Below, one piece after another: positions 1 to 8,836 of a stretch of DNA of 64,000 nt. The notes beneath the pieces are model-generated. The model was not told where the DNA came from. It was given only the letters and a program-made list of their open reading frames with translations, and searched no databases. The translations under genes and the position numbers were made by a program. Source of the DNA: Breznakiella homolactica (GTDB lineage Bacteria > Spirochaetota > Spirochaetia > Treponematales > Breznakiellaceae); NCBI RefSeq assembly GCF_016616095.2, contig NZ_CP067089.2, positions 2,790,001 through 2,854,000 on the forward strand. Direction: 5' to 3'. Each line of letters opens with the position of its first letter. Position 1 is the stretch's first letter.

Positions 1-688
1 AAACACCGGCGCTGGTCATGGCGTTAAGCAGTGATGATTTGCCGGCGTTGGTATACCCCACCAGGGCGCAGGCGGGAATGGGGATTTTTTCGCGTTTCTT
101 CCGCTGGACAGCCCGGTGTTTGCGGACCTCCTTGAGTTCGGTTTCCAGCTTGTGTATCCGCTGCTGCACCAGGCGGCGGTCCGTTTCGAGCCGGGTTTCC
201 CCGGACCCTTTCGTACCGTACCGGCCGCCCCGCTGCCGGGAAAGATCAATATATTTGTGGCTCAGACGGGGCAGCGAATATTTGAGCTCCGCCAGGTCTA
301 CCTGCAGCTCCGCTTCCCGGGTTTTGGCTCTTCCGGCGAAAATCTGGATAATCACTTCCCGGCGGTCAACCACGGGAATTCCGCACAATTTTTCCCAGTT
401 CCGCTGCTGGGAAGGGGTCAGATCCTGGTCGAAAATAAGACAGTCCACATCCAGTTCCCCTGATTCCGCGGCTATCTCTTCGGCCTTGCCCGTTCCCATT
501 CCGTATCTCGGATGTTTTTCCCGGATCCGGACGGTTTCCTGTCCGGCAATCTCCACACCCAGGGTTTCCGCAAGTCCGGCCAGTTCTTTCGCCAGGGACT
601 CGGCTTCCTGTTTATCGATGGAGTCGTCACTTACCCCGATAAGAAACGCCCGCCGGGGTTTTATTTCATTTTCAATCATTTCTTTCAT
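1..688 (-). CDS. hflX: GTPase HflX, 3' end beyond the window
   Basis: Ribosome-associated GTPase of the HflX family, which splits or rescues stalled 70S ribosomes. About 229 codons are visible, starting at the ATG at 688-686 and running off the left edge. The HflX N-terminal domain is followed by the glycine-rich linker (SRQRGGRYGTKGSGETRLE), a coiled-coil stretch rich in Arg/Lys, and then the P-loop GYTNAGKSS close to the edge. The remaining G domain (G2-G5) lies outside. It is divergent from the gene at 822. The upstream sequence has TTGACT and a weak -10 (CACAAT) eight bases before the ATG, with no ribosome-binding site. Identification is firm; the partial state is only the window boundary. 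Confidence 0.93.
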   Translation of the reverse strand, partial: MKEMIENEIKPRRAFLIGVSDDSIDKQEAESLAKELAGLAETLGVEIAGQETVRIREKHPRYGMGTGKAEEIAAESGELDVDCLIFDQDLTPSQQRNWEKLCGIPVVDRREVIIQIFAGRAKTREAELQVDLAELKYSLPRLSHKYIDLSRQRGGRYGTKGSGETRLETDRRLVQQRIHKLETELKEVRKHRAVQRKKREKIPIPACALVGYTNAGKSSLLNAMTSAGV

Positions 689-821
689 ACAATTTTATTG
701 TGGTTATTTTTCTCCAAAATAGTCAAGTTTAGCAAACAAAAATTGTTTTTTAATGCAACTCGTGTCTATATTTAATATTATAGTATTCCGATAATATACT
801 GAATACCTAACAGGATATTAT
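689..821. promoter_or_regulatory. Divergent intergenic promoter region
   Basis: This AT-rich 133 bp gap separates hflX from the rightward membrane-protein gene, in contrast to the GC-rich coding DNA on both sides. On the plus strand TATACT at 795-800 is a reasonable -10, with TTTAAT 17 bases upstream as a weak -35. On the minus strand TTGACT and an AT-rich stretch face hflX. No hairpin terminator is seen. The promoter calls rest on hexamer matches only. Confidence 0.45.
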
Positions 822-3494
822 GTGGTGACCGTATCCCAAAAAGCTTCTCTGAGTTTGCTGATTTCCGTTATCCTCTTTGCCGGTTTCGCGGTACTGGCTT
901 TCACCGGTTTCTTCGATCTGGTGGAAACCCGGTTTTACAATCCGTCCATAACCAGAGGTCTGACCCGGGAAATTGAGGGAGATACAAGCGCCATTGAGGA
1001 ATTCCTGGAGAGCCTCAAGGTCCGCTTTGAGGCGACCCTGCAGGATGACGCGGTGCGGCGGAGTTTTCTGCCTAACCAGAGCGCGGAGGATATCTTTGAG
1101 CGGTCCCGGCTGTACGGAACCCTGCTTGAGTCTTCCGGCGGTCTGCAGTGGGTCCGTTTTGTCGATTCCGGCGGGCGGCGTATCCATTATTCGACCAACC
1201 CCGCGGATATACTCCGCCAGGACAGACTGTCGGTGTCTTACCGGAGCTACGATGACAGTTCCGAGGCTTTTTCCTATGAAAGCCTGGCGGTTCCCGATCA
1301 GGGAAATCCGAAGCTCACCCCGGATGATTCCGGCGACCGCATTGTCTTTTCCCTTCCGTTTTACGATTCCTTTGATGTATACCGGGGCACGGCCCTCTTT
1401 TCGGTATCCGTCCGCGCCGTATCCGAGCAGCTGATTAATGAAGGCAGAATAAAAATCGGAGAGGACGTTTCGGTCCTCTCGGTTCCGCCGGGGATCATCC
1501 TGGGTATGCCCCGGACCGCAAAAACGTCCCTCGCCGCCATGGTATCCGCCGTCTGGAACGAGGGCATCACCAGCCTCACACCCCTGGACGCGGCCGATTC
1601 GGATACCGCCTTCGCGCTGATTTCCGGACGTACGGCTCAGGGCTTTTACGTCGGCCGCCTGGTGAATGAAGCCCTTTTTGAGTTCCCCTTTACCATGAAG
1701 GTGATTCTTCTGGTTTCGTTTTTCCTGACCGTTTACCTCACAATTTTCCTTATTTTCAATCTCCGCCAGGACTCCATGACGGTGATCCAGAACCGGCTTA
1801 AACGGCTGCAGATCACCCTTTTTGAGGAATATTATGACCGCAAAGGGGATATGGACTGGGCCCGCTGGAGCAGCGAACTCGAACAGCGGCGTGAGGAAGT
1901 CCGGACTGAGCTCAAGCGGGGGCTCAAAACGAAACCGGGCAAACAGGCTGAAAAAGACATTGATTCTCTGATCGATAAATCCTGGGATGAACTCCTGGCG
2001 GTTATGGGTTCCGGCCGCGGGACACAGCTGACCGCCAACATTGACGAGGCAAAACTTTCAAGCATCCTTAACCGGGTATTGGCGGCCTCAGGCGGAACCG
2101 CGCTGCCCCAAAGCGCCGCGCCGGCGGAACCGGAATCCAAGGACGGTCCGCAGAAAACCGAACCGGCGGAGGATGCCGAAGAGCTCCAGGAGCTCGGCGA
2201 CGCGGATGAACCGGAAGAGCTCGATGAGGCGCGGGAAGCCGAACCCGGCGAGCTGGAGGCCCTTGACGACGCCGGGGAACCGGAGGAACTGGAAGAACTT
2301 GAGGAACTCGGTGACGCCGAACCGGCGGAGGATGCCGAAGAGCTCCAGGAGCTCGGCGGCGCGGATGAACCGGAAGAGCTCCATGAGGCGCAGGAAGCCG
2401 AACCCGGCGAGCTGGAGGCCCTTGACGACGCCGGGGAACCGGAGGAGCTGGAAGAACTTGAGGAACTCGGTGACGCCGATGAGGCCGAACCGGCGGAGGA
2501 CGCCGAAGAACTCCAGGAGCTCGGCGATGCGGACGAACCGGAAGAACTCCATGAGGCGCGGGAAGCCGAACCCGGTGAGCTGGAGGCTATCGGTGACGCC
2601 GGGGAACCGGAGGAGCTGGAAGAACTTGAGGAACTCGGTGACGCCGATGAGGCTCAGCCGGCGGAAGACGCTGAAGAACTCCAGGAGCTCGGCGCCGCGG
2701 ACGAACCGGAAGAACTCCATGAGGCGCGGGAAGCCGGATCCGCGGAAGATGCCGGACAAGGGACACCTGATGAGGCAAACCAGTCGGAGATGCAGAAGCA
2801 TTCCAATATACGGCTGGTATTCGGTGATGACGATATCCCGTATATCGTTGAAACCAGCGGCCTCGAACTGGTAGACGAAGACGTCGACTCGGTACTCAGC
2901 ATTATGCGCCAGGATGAAGATGAAATCGGCGAGCTGGAGGACCTGGAAGAGGCGGAGGATTTGGAAGAAGCCGATTCTCCGATTGCGGAAGATGACGGAG
3001 ATTCTCCGCCCAAGGGGATGACCGAGAGTGAATTGGCAAAACTCGCCAGCAAAATAGAATTCAGCCCGCTGCCGGAATCCGCCGAGGAGGATACTCCGGA
3101 AGACAGCAGCCTGGAAATATTCTCCCCCTTTGATACGATGCTCTCGGATTTTAAAACCGATGACCGGGACAGCGGCGATACCGCGGAGCTTGAAGACGTA
3201 GAGGGCGGCGTTGAGATATCGGATGTCCATACACCGTTCCAGATGGACGACAGTGTAAATCCGGAACCCCTTGAACCGGCGGAAGATAACGCGGAAACGG
3301 ACCCCCCGGAGACTTCCGCCGAACTTGAGGATATTGATGCCGATCCGCCTCAGGGCAATACGGAAATAATCGAAGAAATAAACGGTATAAATTATATAAA
3401 TGAGGAAAATATCGCCCGCAATCCGGAAACGGAAAACAAACTTGATTCAGAGTTTAAGGATCTCGTTGATTCTGTGCTGAAGGATGATGAATGA
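822..3494 (+). CDS. Two-TM membrane protein with four acidic repeats
   Basis: I do not recognise the 890 aa protein as a named family. It starts at GTG 822 (an ATG two bases upstream is out of frame and stops at once). One transmembrane helix lies near residues 9-31 and a second near 292-315, bracketing about 260 extracytoplasmic residues of sensor-like composition. The rest is cytoplasmic: a basic, helical linker (about 315-410), then four acidic repeats of 53-56 residues (about 447-638; motif EPAEDAEELQELGDADEPEE), then more Glu/Asp-rich sequence to the C-terminus. It could be a scaffold or mechanosensory envelope protein; that is inference only. It appears monocistronic and is convergent with the M23 peptidase gene. 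Confidence 0.8.
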   Translation: MVTVSQKASLSLLISVILFAGFAVLAFTGFFDLVETRFYNPSITRGLTREIEGDTSAIEEFLESLKVRFEATLQDDAVRRSFLPNQSAEDIFERSRLYGTLLESSGGLQWVRFVDSGGRRIHYSTNPADILRQDRLSVSYRSYDDSSEAFSYESLAVPDQGNPKLTPDDSGDRIVFSLPFYDSFDVYRGTALFSVSVRAVSEQLINEGRIKIGEDVSVLSVPPGIILGMPRTAKTSLAAMVSAVWNEGITSLTPLDAADSDTAFALISGRTAQGFYVGRLVNEALFEFPFTMKVILLVSFFLTVYLTIFLIFNLRQDSMTVIQNRLKRLQITLFEEYYDRKGDMDWARWSSELEQRREEVRTELKRGLKTKPGKQAEKDIDSLIDKSWDELLAVMGSGRGTQLTANIDEAKLSSILNRVLAASGGTALPQSAAPAEPESKDGPQKTEPAEDAEELQELGDADEPEELDEAREAEPGELEALDDAGEPEELEELEELGDAEPAEDAEELQELGGADEPEELHEAQEAEPGELEALDDAGEPEELEELEELGDADEAEPAEDAEELQELGDADEPEELHEAREAEPGELEAIGDAGEPEELEELEELGDADEAQPAEDAEELQELGAADEPEELHEAREAGSAEDAGQGTPDEANQSEMQKHSNIRLVFGDDDIPYIVETSGLELVDEDVDSVLSIMRQDEDEIGELEDLEEAEDLEEADSPIAEDDGDSPPKGMTESELAKLASKIEFSPLPESAEEDTPEDSSLEIFSPFDTMLSDFKTDDRDSGDTAELEDVEGGVEISDVHTPFQMDDSVNPEPLEPAEDNAETDPPETSAELEDIDADPPQGNTEIIEEINGINYINEENIARNPETENKLDSEFKDLVDSVLKDDE
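2159..2735 (+). repeat. Four in-frame tandem repeats of about 160-168 bp
   Basis: Units begin near 2159, 2318, 2486 and 2654 and are nearly identical at the DNA level; unit 1 is 159 bp and units 2 and 3 are 168 bp because of an extra three-codon DEA. All lengths are multiples of three, so copy number can change without frameshift. The repeats lie inside the gene at 822-3494 and encode the glutamate-rich tail. The last unit is truncated and decays into non-repeat sequence. Confidence 0.9.
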
Positions 3495-3633
3495 GTCCCG
3501 GCGGGACGAGCTCTGCAGACTGAAAAGCCTGGGATCTGAACGCAGATTTTTTACGGAGCGGAGATTCGTTCACAGGGAAATTTAGTTTATCATCCGGTCA
3601 ATGCCTGCGGATGAATAACCGGACCCATCGCAA

Positions 3634-4653
3634 TCATTTCATTAATATCCTGGGGTTTACGGTGACACCATTCTTGTACACCGTAAAGTGGACATGCGGT
3701 CCGGTACTGAGACCGGTACTTCCCACATCCCCGATCCGGTCGCCGGTTCTGACATAGGTTCCGGTTTTCGTTCTGATAACACTCATGTGGGCATATAACG
3801 TACGATATCCCGAATGATGGGTAATGATAACGTAATTCCCGGAAATATCATCGTACCCGGTAGCGCTTACCCGGCCCGCCATGGCGGCCTGTATCGGAGT
3901 TCCCATGGGGGCCCCGATATCCATTCCCGTATGGAACTGCCGTTTTCCCGTAAAAGGACTGGAACGGTACCCGTAGGGTGAAGTTACGTAACTCCGGACC
4001 GGCCAGATAAAAAGCTCCCCGTTGATTTCCTGCAGGGTGACACGGTCCAGACGGGCACCGGGAACGAAAATATCGGTTCCCGCGTTTATGGTTTCGGAAA
4101 ACAGTTCATTTGCAACGCGGATTGCGGCCATATCGCATTCATACCTTCCGGCAATTGACGAAAGGGTGTCACCCTTCTTAACCGTATGGACGATGCCGTC
4201 CTGGTTCGGAACTTTAAGCATCCGGCCAATCTGCAGAAGACGGGAGTTCTTTATTCCGTTTACCGAAATCAGCGTATCCTGGGCAAGCCCGAAATCCTGG
4301 GCAATTTTGCTGATGGTATCATCTTTTTGGATAGTATATGGCACAAAATGAAGCGTCTGCGGCCGGAAATACAATTCCGGTCCCGGCACGCCGGATACCG
4401 CATCCTGTGTATCCGGAGCCAGGTCCAGTGCCGTAAGACCGCCGGCCAGGGTAACGGTATAAGGCATGCCCATACCGCCGGTATTATCCAGGGTTGCTTC
4501 CAGGAGTTCCGGGGCACTGTCTCCGGCAGCAGGCAATAATGCCCCGGGACCGTCATTCGGAACCGTATCAATGGGTATAACGACATACATGAAGGAAGCG
4601 GCAAGGATACATCCAAGAAAAACTTTTATAAATGTACCGTATTTGAAATTCAT
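3634..4653 (-). CDS. LysM-M23 family metallopeptidase
   Basis: Probable peptidoglycan-binding and -cleaving endopeptidase, or an EnvC/NlpD-like amidase activator. The 339 aa protein has an N-terminal membrane anchor (FIKVFLGCILAASFMYVV), two LysM domains (about residues 104-152 and 153-201, each with a DTISKIA or DTLSSIA motif) and a C-terminal M23 domain (about 220-339). The M23 zinc ligands look intact: HTGMD supplies H and D, and HVHF supplies the HxH, so catalytic activity is likely. I use the ATG at 4653, which follows a GGGGGCC stretch; a TTG seven codons upstream is the alternative. It is transcribed toward, and converges with, the gene at 822-3494. Confidence 0.92.
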   Translation of the reverse strand: MNFKYGTFIKVFLGCILAASFMYVVIPIDTVPNDGPGALLPAAGDSAPELLEATLDNTGGMGMPYTVTLAGGLTALDLAPDTQDAVSGVPGPELYFRPQTLHFVPYTIQKDDTISKIAQDFGLAQDTLISVNGIKNSRLLQIGRMLKVPNQDGIVHTVKKGDTLSSIAGRYECDMAAIRVANELFSETINAGTDIFVPGARLDRVTLQEINGELFIWPVRSYVTSPYGYRSSPFTGKRQFHTGMDIGAPMGTPIQAAMAGRVSATGYDDISGNYVIITHHSGYRTLYAHMSVIRTKTGTYVRTGDRIGDVGSTGLSTGPHVHFTVYKNGVTVNPRILMK

Positions 4654-4747
4654 TTTAGGCCCCCGCTGATACAAGGGATTTTTTAATTAATGAAAAGAAA
4701 CATTAATCTTTATTGTATATCGGTTTATTATCCATTGCAAATTAGAT

Positions 4748-5395
4748 TCAGATTTTTTGGTTTTCCGTATTATCGGCGGAATCCAGGAGCAGCAGCAGAT
4801 CCCGTATTTCCGCAGCCCGCTCGTATTCCTCCGCCGCCAGGCAAAGGTCCAGTTCAGCTTTGAGCTTTCTCCGCCGTGTGTCCGGGTCCGGGTCAATAAC
4901 GTTCCCTGAAACACGTTCAAATTCGGTAGTAGGAATGAATTCGGGAAAATCACCCGGGTTTTCCGCCGCGTCAATCATAAGATTTATTGAGACCCCGGCC
5001 TGTTTCACCACGGCTTCGCTGATCAGTACGGGGCAGGGACTGCGGACCGCCAGCGCCAGAGCGTCGGACGGACGGCAGTCGATGACAACCGGATTGTCAC
5101 CGGGGGCGCTCCTGTGCTGCAGAATAAGCCGGGAGTAAAATGTATTGTTTTTTAAATCATGAATCTCAACACGGTCCAGATACATATCGGACACAGTGAG
5201 AACGGAAAGCAGCAAATCGTGGGTCAGGGGCCGCACAATAGGAATGTTTCCGTATCCGATCAGTATGGATTGTGTTTCCAGCTGTCCGATGAAAATAGGA
5301 ACGGTCTGCTCCGATCCGATAGGCCGGAGCAGGACGGCGTTTCCCTGGTCGGTACGGGTAACTGTCCATATTTCAGCTTCTACCATTTTTACCAT
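4748..5395 (-). CDS. Bifunctional nuclease (BFN/DUF151) family protein with UVR motif
   Basis: The 215 aa protein carries the BFN domain in its first 140 residues (LLRPIGSEQTVPIFIGQLE, then DCRPSDALALAVR), a family linked to RNase/DNase activity and stress responses in some bacteria and plants. The C-terminal 35 residues (KLKAELDLCLAAEEYERAAEIRD) form a UvrB/UvrC-type UVR motif, an arrangement usual for BFN proteins of this kind. The start at 5395 is chosen because GGGAGG lies five bases upstream; the frame is open nine codons further. It is 42 bp downstream of the polyprenyl synthase gene on the same strand, so co-transcription is likely. The biochemical role in spirochaetes is unknown. Confidence 0.88.
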   Translation of the reverse strand: MVKMVEAEIWTVTRTDQGNAVLLRPIGSEQTVPIFIGQLETQSILIGYGNIPIVRPLTHDLLLSVLTVSDMYLDRVEIHDLKNNTFYSRLILQHRSAPGDNPVVIDCRPSDALALAVRSPCPVLISEAVVKQAGVSINLMIDAAENPGDFPEFIPTTEFERVSGNVIDPDPDTRRRKLKAELDLCLAAEEYERAAEIRDLLLLLDSADNTENQKI

Positions 5396-5437
5396 TTGGC
5401 CTCCCAGACAGACTGCCTGCACTGCCCGCGGGCAGCC

Positions 5438-6511
5438 TTACAGGAGAAGTCCGACAAACCCGGAAAGCAGTTTCCGGGCTTCATTTTCTTCCGGTATGGC
5501 TTTGGCCAAATCATCACCGAATACCTTCTCCCCCGCGTCAATAAGTCCGAGACCGTGCTGCCGGGCTTCTTCTATCACCCCCGCTCCCTCCAGCGCGGAA
5601 ATCAGTTCTTCCACCTCATCCGCGCGGGCGCCTTTCTCCCGGGCCGCGGAAAAACAGCGGGAAACGAAATCCACCCGGTCCTTCTGCTGATGGAGGTACA
5701 GAAGAATCGGTAGGCTTTTCTTACCTTCCACAATATCGTCTCCCCGTTTTTTTCCGGGATTGCCGGTGGTCAGGTTCTTTACGTCGTCAAGGATCTGGAA
5801 CCCCACGCCGAGGCTTTCCGCACCCCGGCCGAGGTTTTCTCCAAGATCCCGCTCGTCCGCGGAATTTCTTGTCCCGGAGGAATTCCCCGCGATATACACT
5901 CCCAGCACCGCCGCCATCCGGGCCAGGACGCCGGTTTTGAGCCTGCACATTTCCATATATTCCTCAATCTTCGGGAGGGATGAGAAATCCCGGTGCCAGG
6001 CGATATCCATGCCCTGTCCCAGATGGAGCCGCCTGAGGTATTCGGCCCATACGGCATAAACCATGTTTTTCCGTTCCGGGGATGCTTCCCACCGGTCAAC
6101 GCAGCTCAGGGGAAGGAAGTACAGAAAACTTCCCGCGTTGATTGCGGTGTCCATCCCGTACAGGAGATGCACCGCCGGCTTACCCCGGCGCTCATCGGAG
6201 TTATCTTCAATATCATCGTGGATAAGGCTGGCGTTATGGGGAAATTCCACCAGCGGCGTAAGGGGAATTGCGGAATCACCGCCCCCAAGGGCTTCGCACA
6301 CCAGGGTCATGAGCAGCGGCCGCCAGCGTTTTCCCCCGCGGTCAAGCAGGTCCCGGCCCGGGATGGTCAGGGTCTTAACCAAATCCAGCGGGACCTTGCC
6401 GGTAAATCCGGTAAAGGACCGGGCCATCCAGGAGGCGCCGGGAATTTCCGGAAGGGCGGCCCCCAGGGCTTCTTCAATTTTTTCAAGCCGTAGACTATAC
6501 TGTTGATTCAT
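5438..6511 (-). CDS. Polyprenyl diphosphate synthase
   Basis: Trans-isoprenyl diphosphate synthase that condenses isopentenyl diphosphate with allylic diphosphates to make quinone or other prenyl precursors. The 357 aa protein has both aspartate-rich motifs: LIHDDIEDNSDERRG (about residues 93-107) and LDDVKNLTTGNPGKKRGDD, the second a little degenerate because the usual DDxxD has become DDVKN. Chain length cannot be read from the sequence; it is longer than typical FPP/GGPP synthases. The ATG at 6511 lies six bases after TAGAAT, with no ribosome-binding site, so the mRNA may be leaderless. It heads a probable two-gene unit with the BFN-family gene. Confidence 0.9.
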   Translation of the reverse strand: MNQQYSLRLEKIEEALGAALPEIPGASWMARSFTGFTGKVPLDLVKTLTIPGRDLLDRGGKRWRPLLMTLVCEALGGGDSAIPLTPLVEFPHNASLIHDDIEDNSDERRGKPAVHLLYGMDTAINAGSFLYFLPLSCVDRWEASPERKNMVYAVWAEYLRRLHLGQGMDIAWHRDFSSLPKIEEYMEMCRLKTGVLARMAAVLGVYIAGNSSGTRNSADERDLGENLGRGAESLGVGFQILDDVKNLTTGNPGKKRGDDIVEGKKSLPILLYLHQQKDRVDFVSRCFSAAREKGARADEVEELISALEGAGVIEEARQHGLGLIDAGEKVFGDDLAKAIPEENEARKLLSGFVGLLL

Positions 6512-6517
6512 ACCACT

Positions 6518-6546
6518 ATTCTAACCAAGGGAAGCCCGGGATGGAA
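6518..6546 (-). promoter_or_regulatory. Promoter of polyprenyl synthase gene, leaderless type
   Basis: On the minus strand TAGAAT (6523-6518) is followed by six bases and then the ATG at 6511. The -35 position (6546-6541) holds a weak TTCCAT at 17 bp spacing. No Shine-Dalgarno sequence fits between, so transcription would start at or beside the initiation codon. Confidence 0.5.
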
Positions 6547-6617
6547 GACCTGGAATCCGAACAAAAGAGATTTCTTGCTTTCGGATTGACGGCCCAGCCC
6601 GCGCAGGAAACGGTTTT

Positions 6618-7244
6618 ATGGCGAAATACAAGGAACTTGACCATTGGTCCCTCAAAGCCCAAAAAGAAGGGTATCCGGCCCGTTCGGTGTATAAACTCAA
6701 GGAAATCGATGAACGGTTCCGTATTTTCAAACCCGCCCGGGAAGGATCGCCGGGGCAGATAAAAATTCTCGACATCGGCGCGGCCCCGGGCAGCTGGAGC
6801 CTCTATGTCCTGCGGAAATTCGGCGCGCGGGTTTTTCTTGCCGCGGCGGACCTTTCCCCGCTTTCGCGCCAGTACGATAAAGGACTGTTCGACGGTGACA
6901 ACTTCTTTTTCATCCAGGGGGATATCACCCTGCCGGAAACCCGGGAAATCCTGCTCGGAAAAGGGCCCTACGATGTGGTTCTCAGCGACGCCGCGCCGGC
7001 TACTTCCGGCAACCGTTCGGTGGACAGCCTCCGGTCCCAGGCCCTGGCGGAGGAAGTTTTATATTACGCGGAAACCGGACTGGCCCCGGGTGGGGCTCTG
7101 GCGGTAAAGGTGTTCCAGGGCGGCGATACGGTTTCGGTGCTCAAACGGGTCCGGGAACTTTTTGATACGGGGAAAAGCTACAAACCCGAGGCGTGCCGCT
7201 CCAATTCATTTGAAACGTATTACCTCGGGCTTGGAAGAAAATAG
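6618..7244 (+). CDS. rlmE: 23S rRNA 2'-O-methyltransferase RlmE (FtsJ)
   Basis: SAM-dependent enzyme that methylates the 2'-OH of a uridine in the A-loop of 23S rRNA (U2552 in E. coli numbering). The 208 aa protein is the usual family length. It shows the early lysine region (DHWSLKAQKEGYPARSVYKL), the SAM-binding motif LDIGAAPGSWS, the acidic VVLSDAAPATSGNRSVD motif with the catalytic Asp, and the late lysine (AVKVFQGGD), consistent with the K-D-K-E tetrad. The ATG at 6618 has AGGAAA eight bases upstream. It is divergent from the polyprenyl synthase gene and converges on the M81 peptidase gene. Confidence 0.95.
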   Translation: MAKYKELDHWSLKAQKEGYPARSVYKLKEIDERFRIFKPAREGSPGQIKILDIGAAPGSWSLYVLRKFGARVFLAAADLSPLSRQYDKGLFDGDNFFFIQGDITLPETREILLGKGPYDVVLSDAAPATSGNRSVDSLRSQALAEEVLYYAETGLAPGGALAVKVFQGGDTVSVLKRVRELFDTGKSYKPEACRSNSFETYYLGLGRK

Positions 7245-7264
7245 GCGGACAGCCCTTACAGTCG

Positions 7265-8746
7265 TCAGGTAAAGGAACACTCCATATCCGGGTCCAGAGG
7301 ATACAGGGGACGCCGGACCAGTTTATAGGGAATGCTCTCCAGAACCTCGTTGGAACATCCCTTGGATGTGGCCATGATAGCCCGCTGCGCGATGGTACGG
7401 AAACACGGTTCCAGGTAGCCCAGCTTAACGACCACCAGGCAGTACTCCGCGGCATTCACTCCCAGTGCAGGCAGCAGCTCGTCATCCCCGAACCCTATGT
7501 GTTTTGAAGTAAGCACCATCAGCATATTCCGGCAGGAAATAAGCACCAGGTCCGAATGGTAGGGACCGAAATCCCGGACAATCTTCTTAACCTGGGCCTT
7601 GATGGGAATTTTCTTACCATTAATCGTGTCCCAGTTGCCGCCCACGGTAATATCCACCATTGCTCCGGTTCCGGCTTTGATGCAGGCTTCAGCCGCCGGG
7701 GCGTCGTAAAACCCGCTGTACAAAAGCTGGGTCGGGAGCCTGTCCACGGTATCCATGGTTTCCATGATCCGTTCCAGGATATCCGTGGCGTCCCCGGCGG
7801 CGCCGGCGGTGGGATTATCCCCGGAGTCGGAAACAAACACCGGATGCTCCCGTTTCTCGAGCACCGCTTCATAAGCCTTTTTCATGGATTCAGCGGAATC
7901 ATAGTATTCGCTCCGGAAACTGAAATCCCGCCGCCGTTTCCAGAACCGTTCCGCCAGCTCCCGGGCGGTCTCTTCGGCCGCCGCGGGATCATCAAAGCCG
8001 CTCACGAGGGCGCAGCAGGCGTTGTGTTCAGTATCCGCCCAGGGAAAGCCCAGGAGGAATGACGCGGCCTCAACCCCGGGCCTGTTCTCCATATCCCGGC
8101 AGTCCTTTATCAGGGACTTCATGGGTTCCGCTTCGGATTCCGATTTTTCTCCCGCCACCAGCATGGGAATACGCCGGTACGCGGTGTACAGTTTCCTTCC
8201 TGTTTCCAGGGACGCCAGGAGCATCCGCGCCGCGTGCTCCCCGGTCTGCTGGCAGTCAATATGGGGAGCGGTTTTATAGCCCACAAAGGCATTGGCGGTC
8301 TTAAGCATTTCCGGGGTAATGGTGGCGTGCATATCCAGCGCCACCGTAAGGGGAATATCCGGCAGCAATTCCCGGATCGCGGTAAGCAGATCTCCTTCGG
8401 CGCACCCGATTCCTTCAACTTTCATGGACCCGTGCAGTCCCAGGCAGATACCGTCGATGGGTCCCGCCGCCTTGGCTGTTTTGATCCGTTCAATAAGCTC
8501 ACTTTTTATGGATTGATAAAAAGGACCGGACACAACACCGTTGGGTACGGCCCGGGCCAGGACGGTGGGAATAATTTCGCATCCTGCGGCGCTGAGGGTA
8601 TTTATTATTCCCGTGGATGAATAATAGGGCAGCATCCCTTTGGTCAGCATCTCTTCTCCCCGGAATACCACAAAGTCTTCCGGCCCGGTAATAATCGGAT
8701 TGAAGGTATTTGATTCATGGTTCATTCCGCCGATGACTACGCGCAT
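7265..8746 (-). CDS. M81 family metallopeptidase (MlrC-like)
   Basis: Member of the M81/MlrC family, named after microcystinase C but mostly of unknown substrate and frequently encoded beside ABC importers. The 493 aa protein begins RVVIGGMNHESNTFNP and includes CLGLHGSM, DMHAT and SDSGDNPTAGAAGDAT, positions that supply the conserved metal ligands of the family. The start at 8746 follows AGAGGTTGTT; the frame continues nine codons upstream without a better site. It is the last gene of the ROK-ABC cluster, 90 bp after the permease gene and behind a GC-rich hairpin. It may process a compound taken up by the transporter; that is inference from context. Confidence 0.88.
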   Translation of the reverse strand: MRVVIGGMNHESNTFNPIITGPEDFVVFRGEEMLTKGMLPYYSSTGIINTLSAAGCEIIPTVLARAVPNGVVSGPFYQSIKSELIERIKTAKAAGPIDGICLGLHGSMKVEGIGCAEGDLLTAIRELLPDIPLTVALDMHATITPEMLKTANAFVGYKTAPHIDCQQTGEHAARMLLASLETGRKLYTAYRRIPMLVAGEKSESEAEPMKSLIKDCRDMENRPGVEAASFLLGFPWADTEHNACCALVSGFDDPAAAEETARELAERFWKRRRDFSFRSEYYDSAESMKKAYEAVLEKREHPVFVSDSGDNPTAGAAGDATDILERIMETMDTVDRLPTQLLYSGFYDAPAAEACIKAGTGAMVDITVGGNWDTINGKKIPIKAQVKKIVRDFGPYHSDLVLISCRNMLMVLTSKHIGFGDDELLPALGVNAAEYCLVVVKLGYLEPCFRTIAQRAIMATSKGCSNEVLESIPYKLVRRPLYPLDPDMECSFT

Positions 8747-8799
8747 AACAACCTCTTTCTTTTTTGTAAACACCGGAAAAAAATCCGGAACTATGAAAA

Positions 8800-8819
8800 C
8801 CGGCCGCGGGCGCGGCCGG
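8800..8819 (-). terminator. GC-rich hairpin between permease and M81 gene
   Basis: A perfect 9-bp stem (CCGGCCGCG with CGCGGCCGG) sits in the 90 bp gap between the permease and the M81 peptidase genes. In the direction of transcription it is followed only by TTTTC, so it is a weak terminator or an RNA-stability/attenuation element rather than a clear stop. Confidence 0.45.
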
Positions 8820-8836
8820 CAGAAAAAAACATACCG

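Noticed and set aside
2088..3230. 380-codon open frame antisense to the acidic-repeat gene
   Set aside because: It exists because the Glu/Leu/Asp codon periodicity of the repeats leaves no stops on the other strand; it has no start signal and its protein is only a reverse reading of the repeats.
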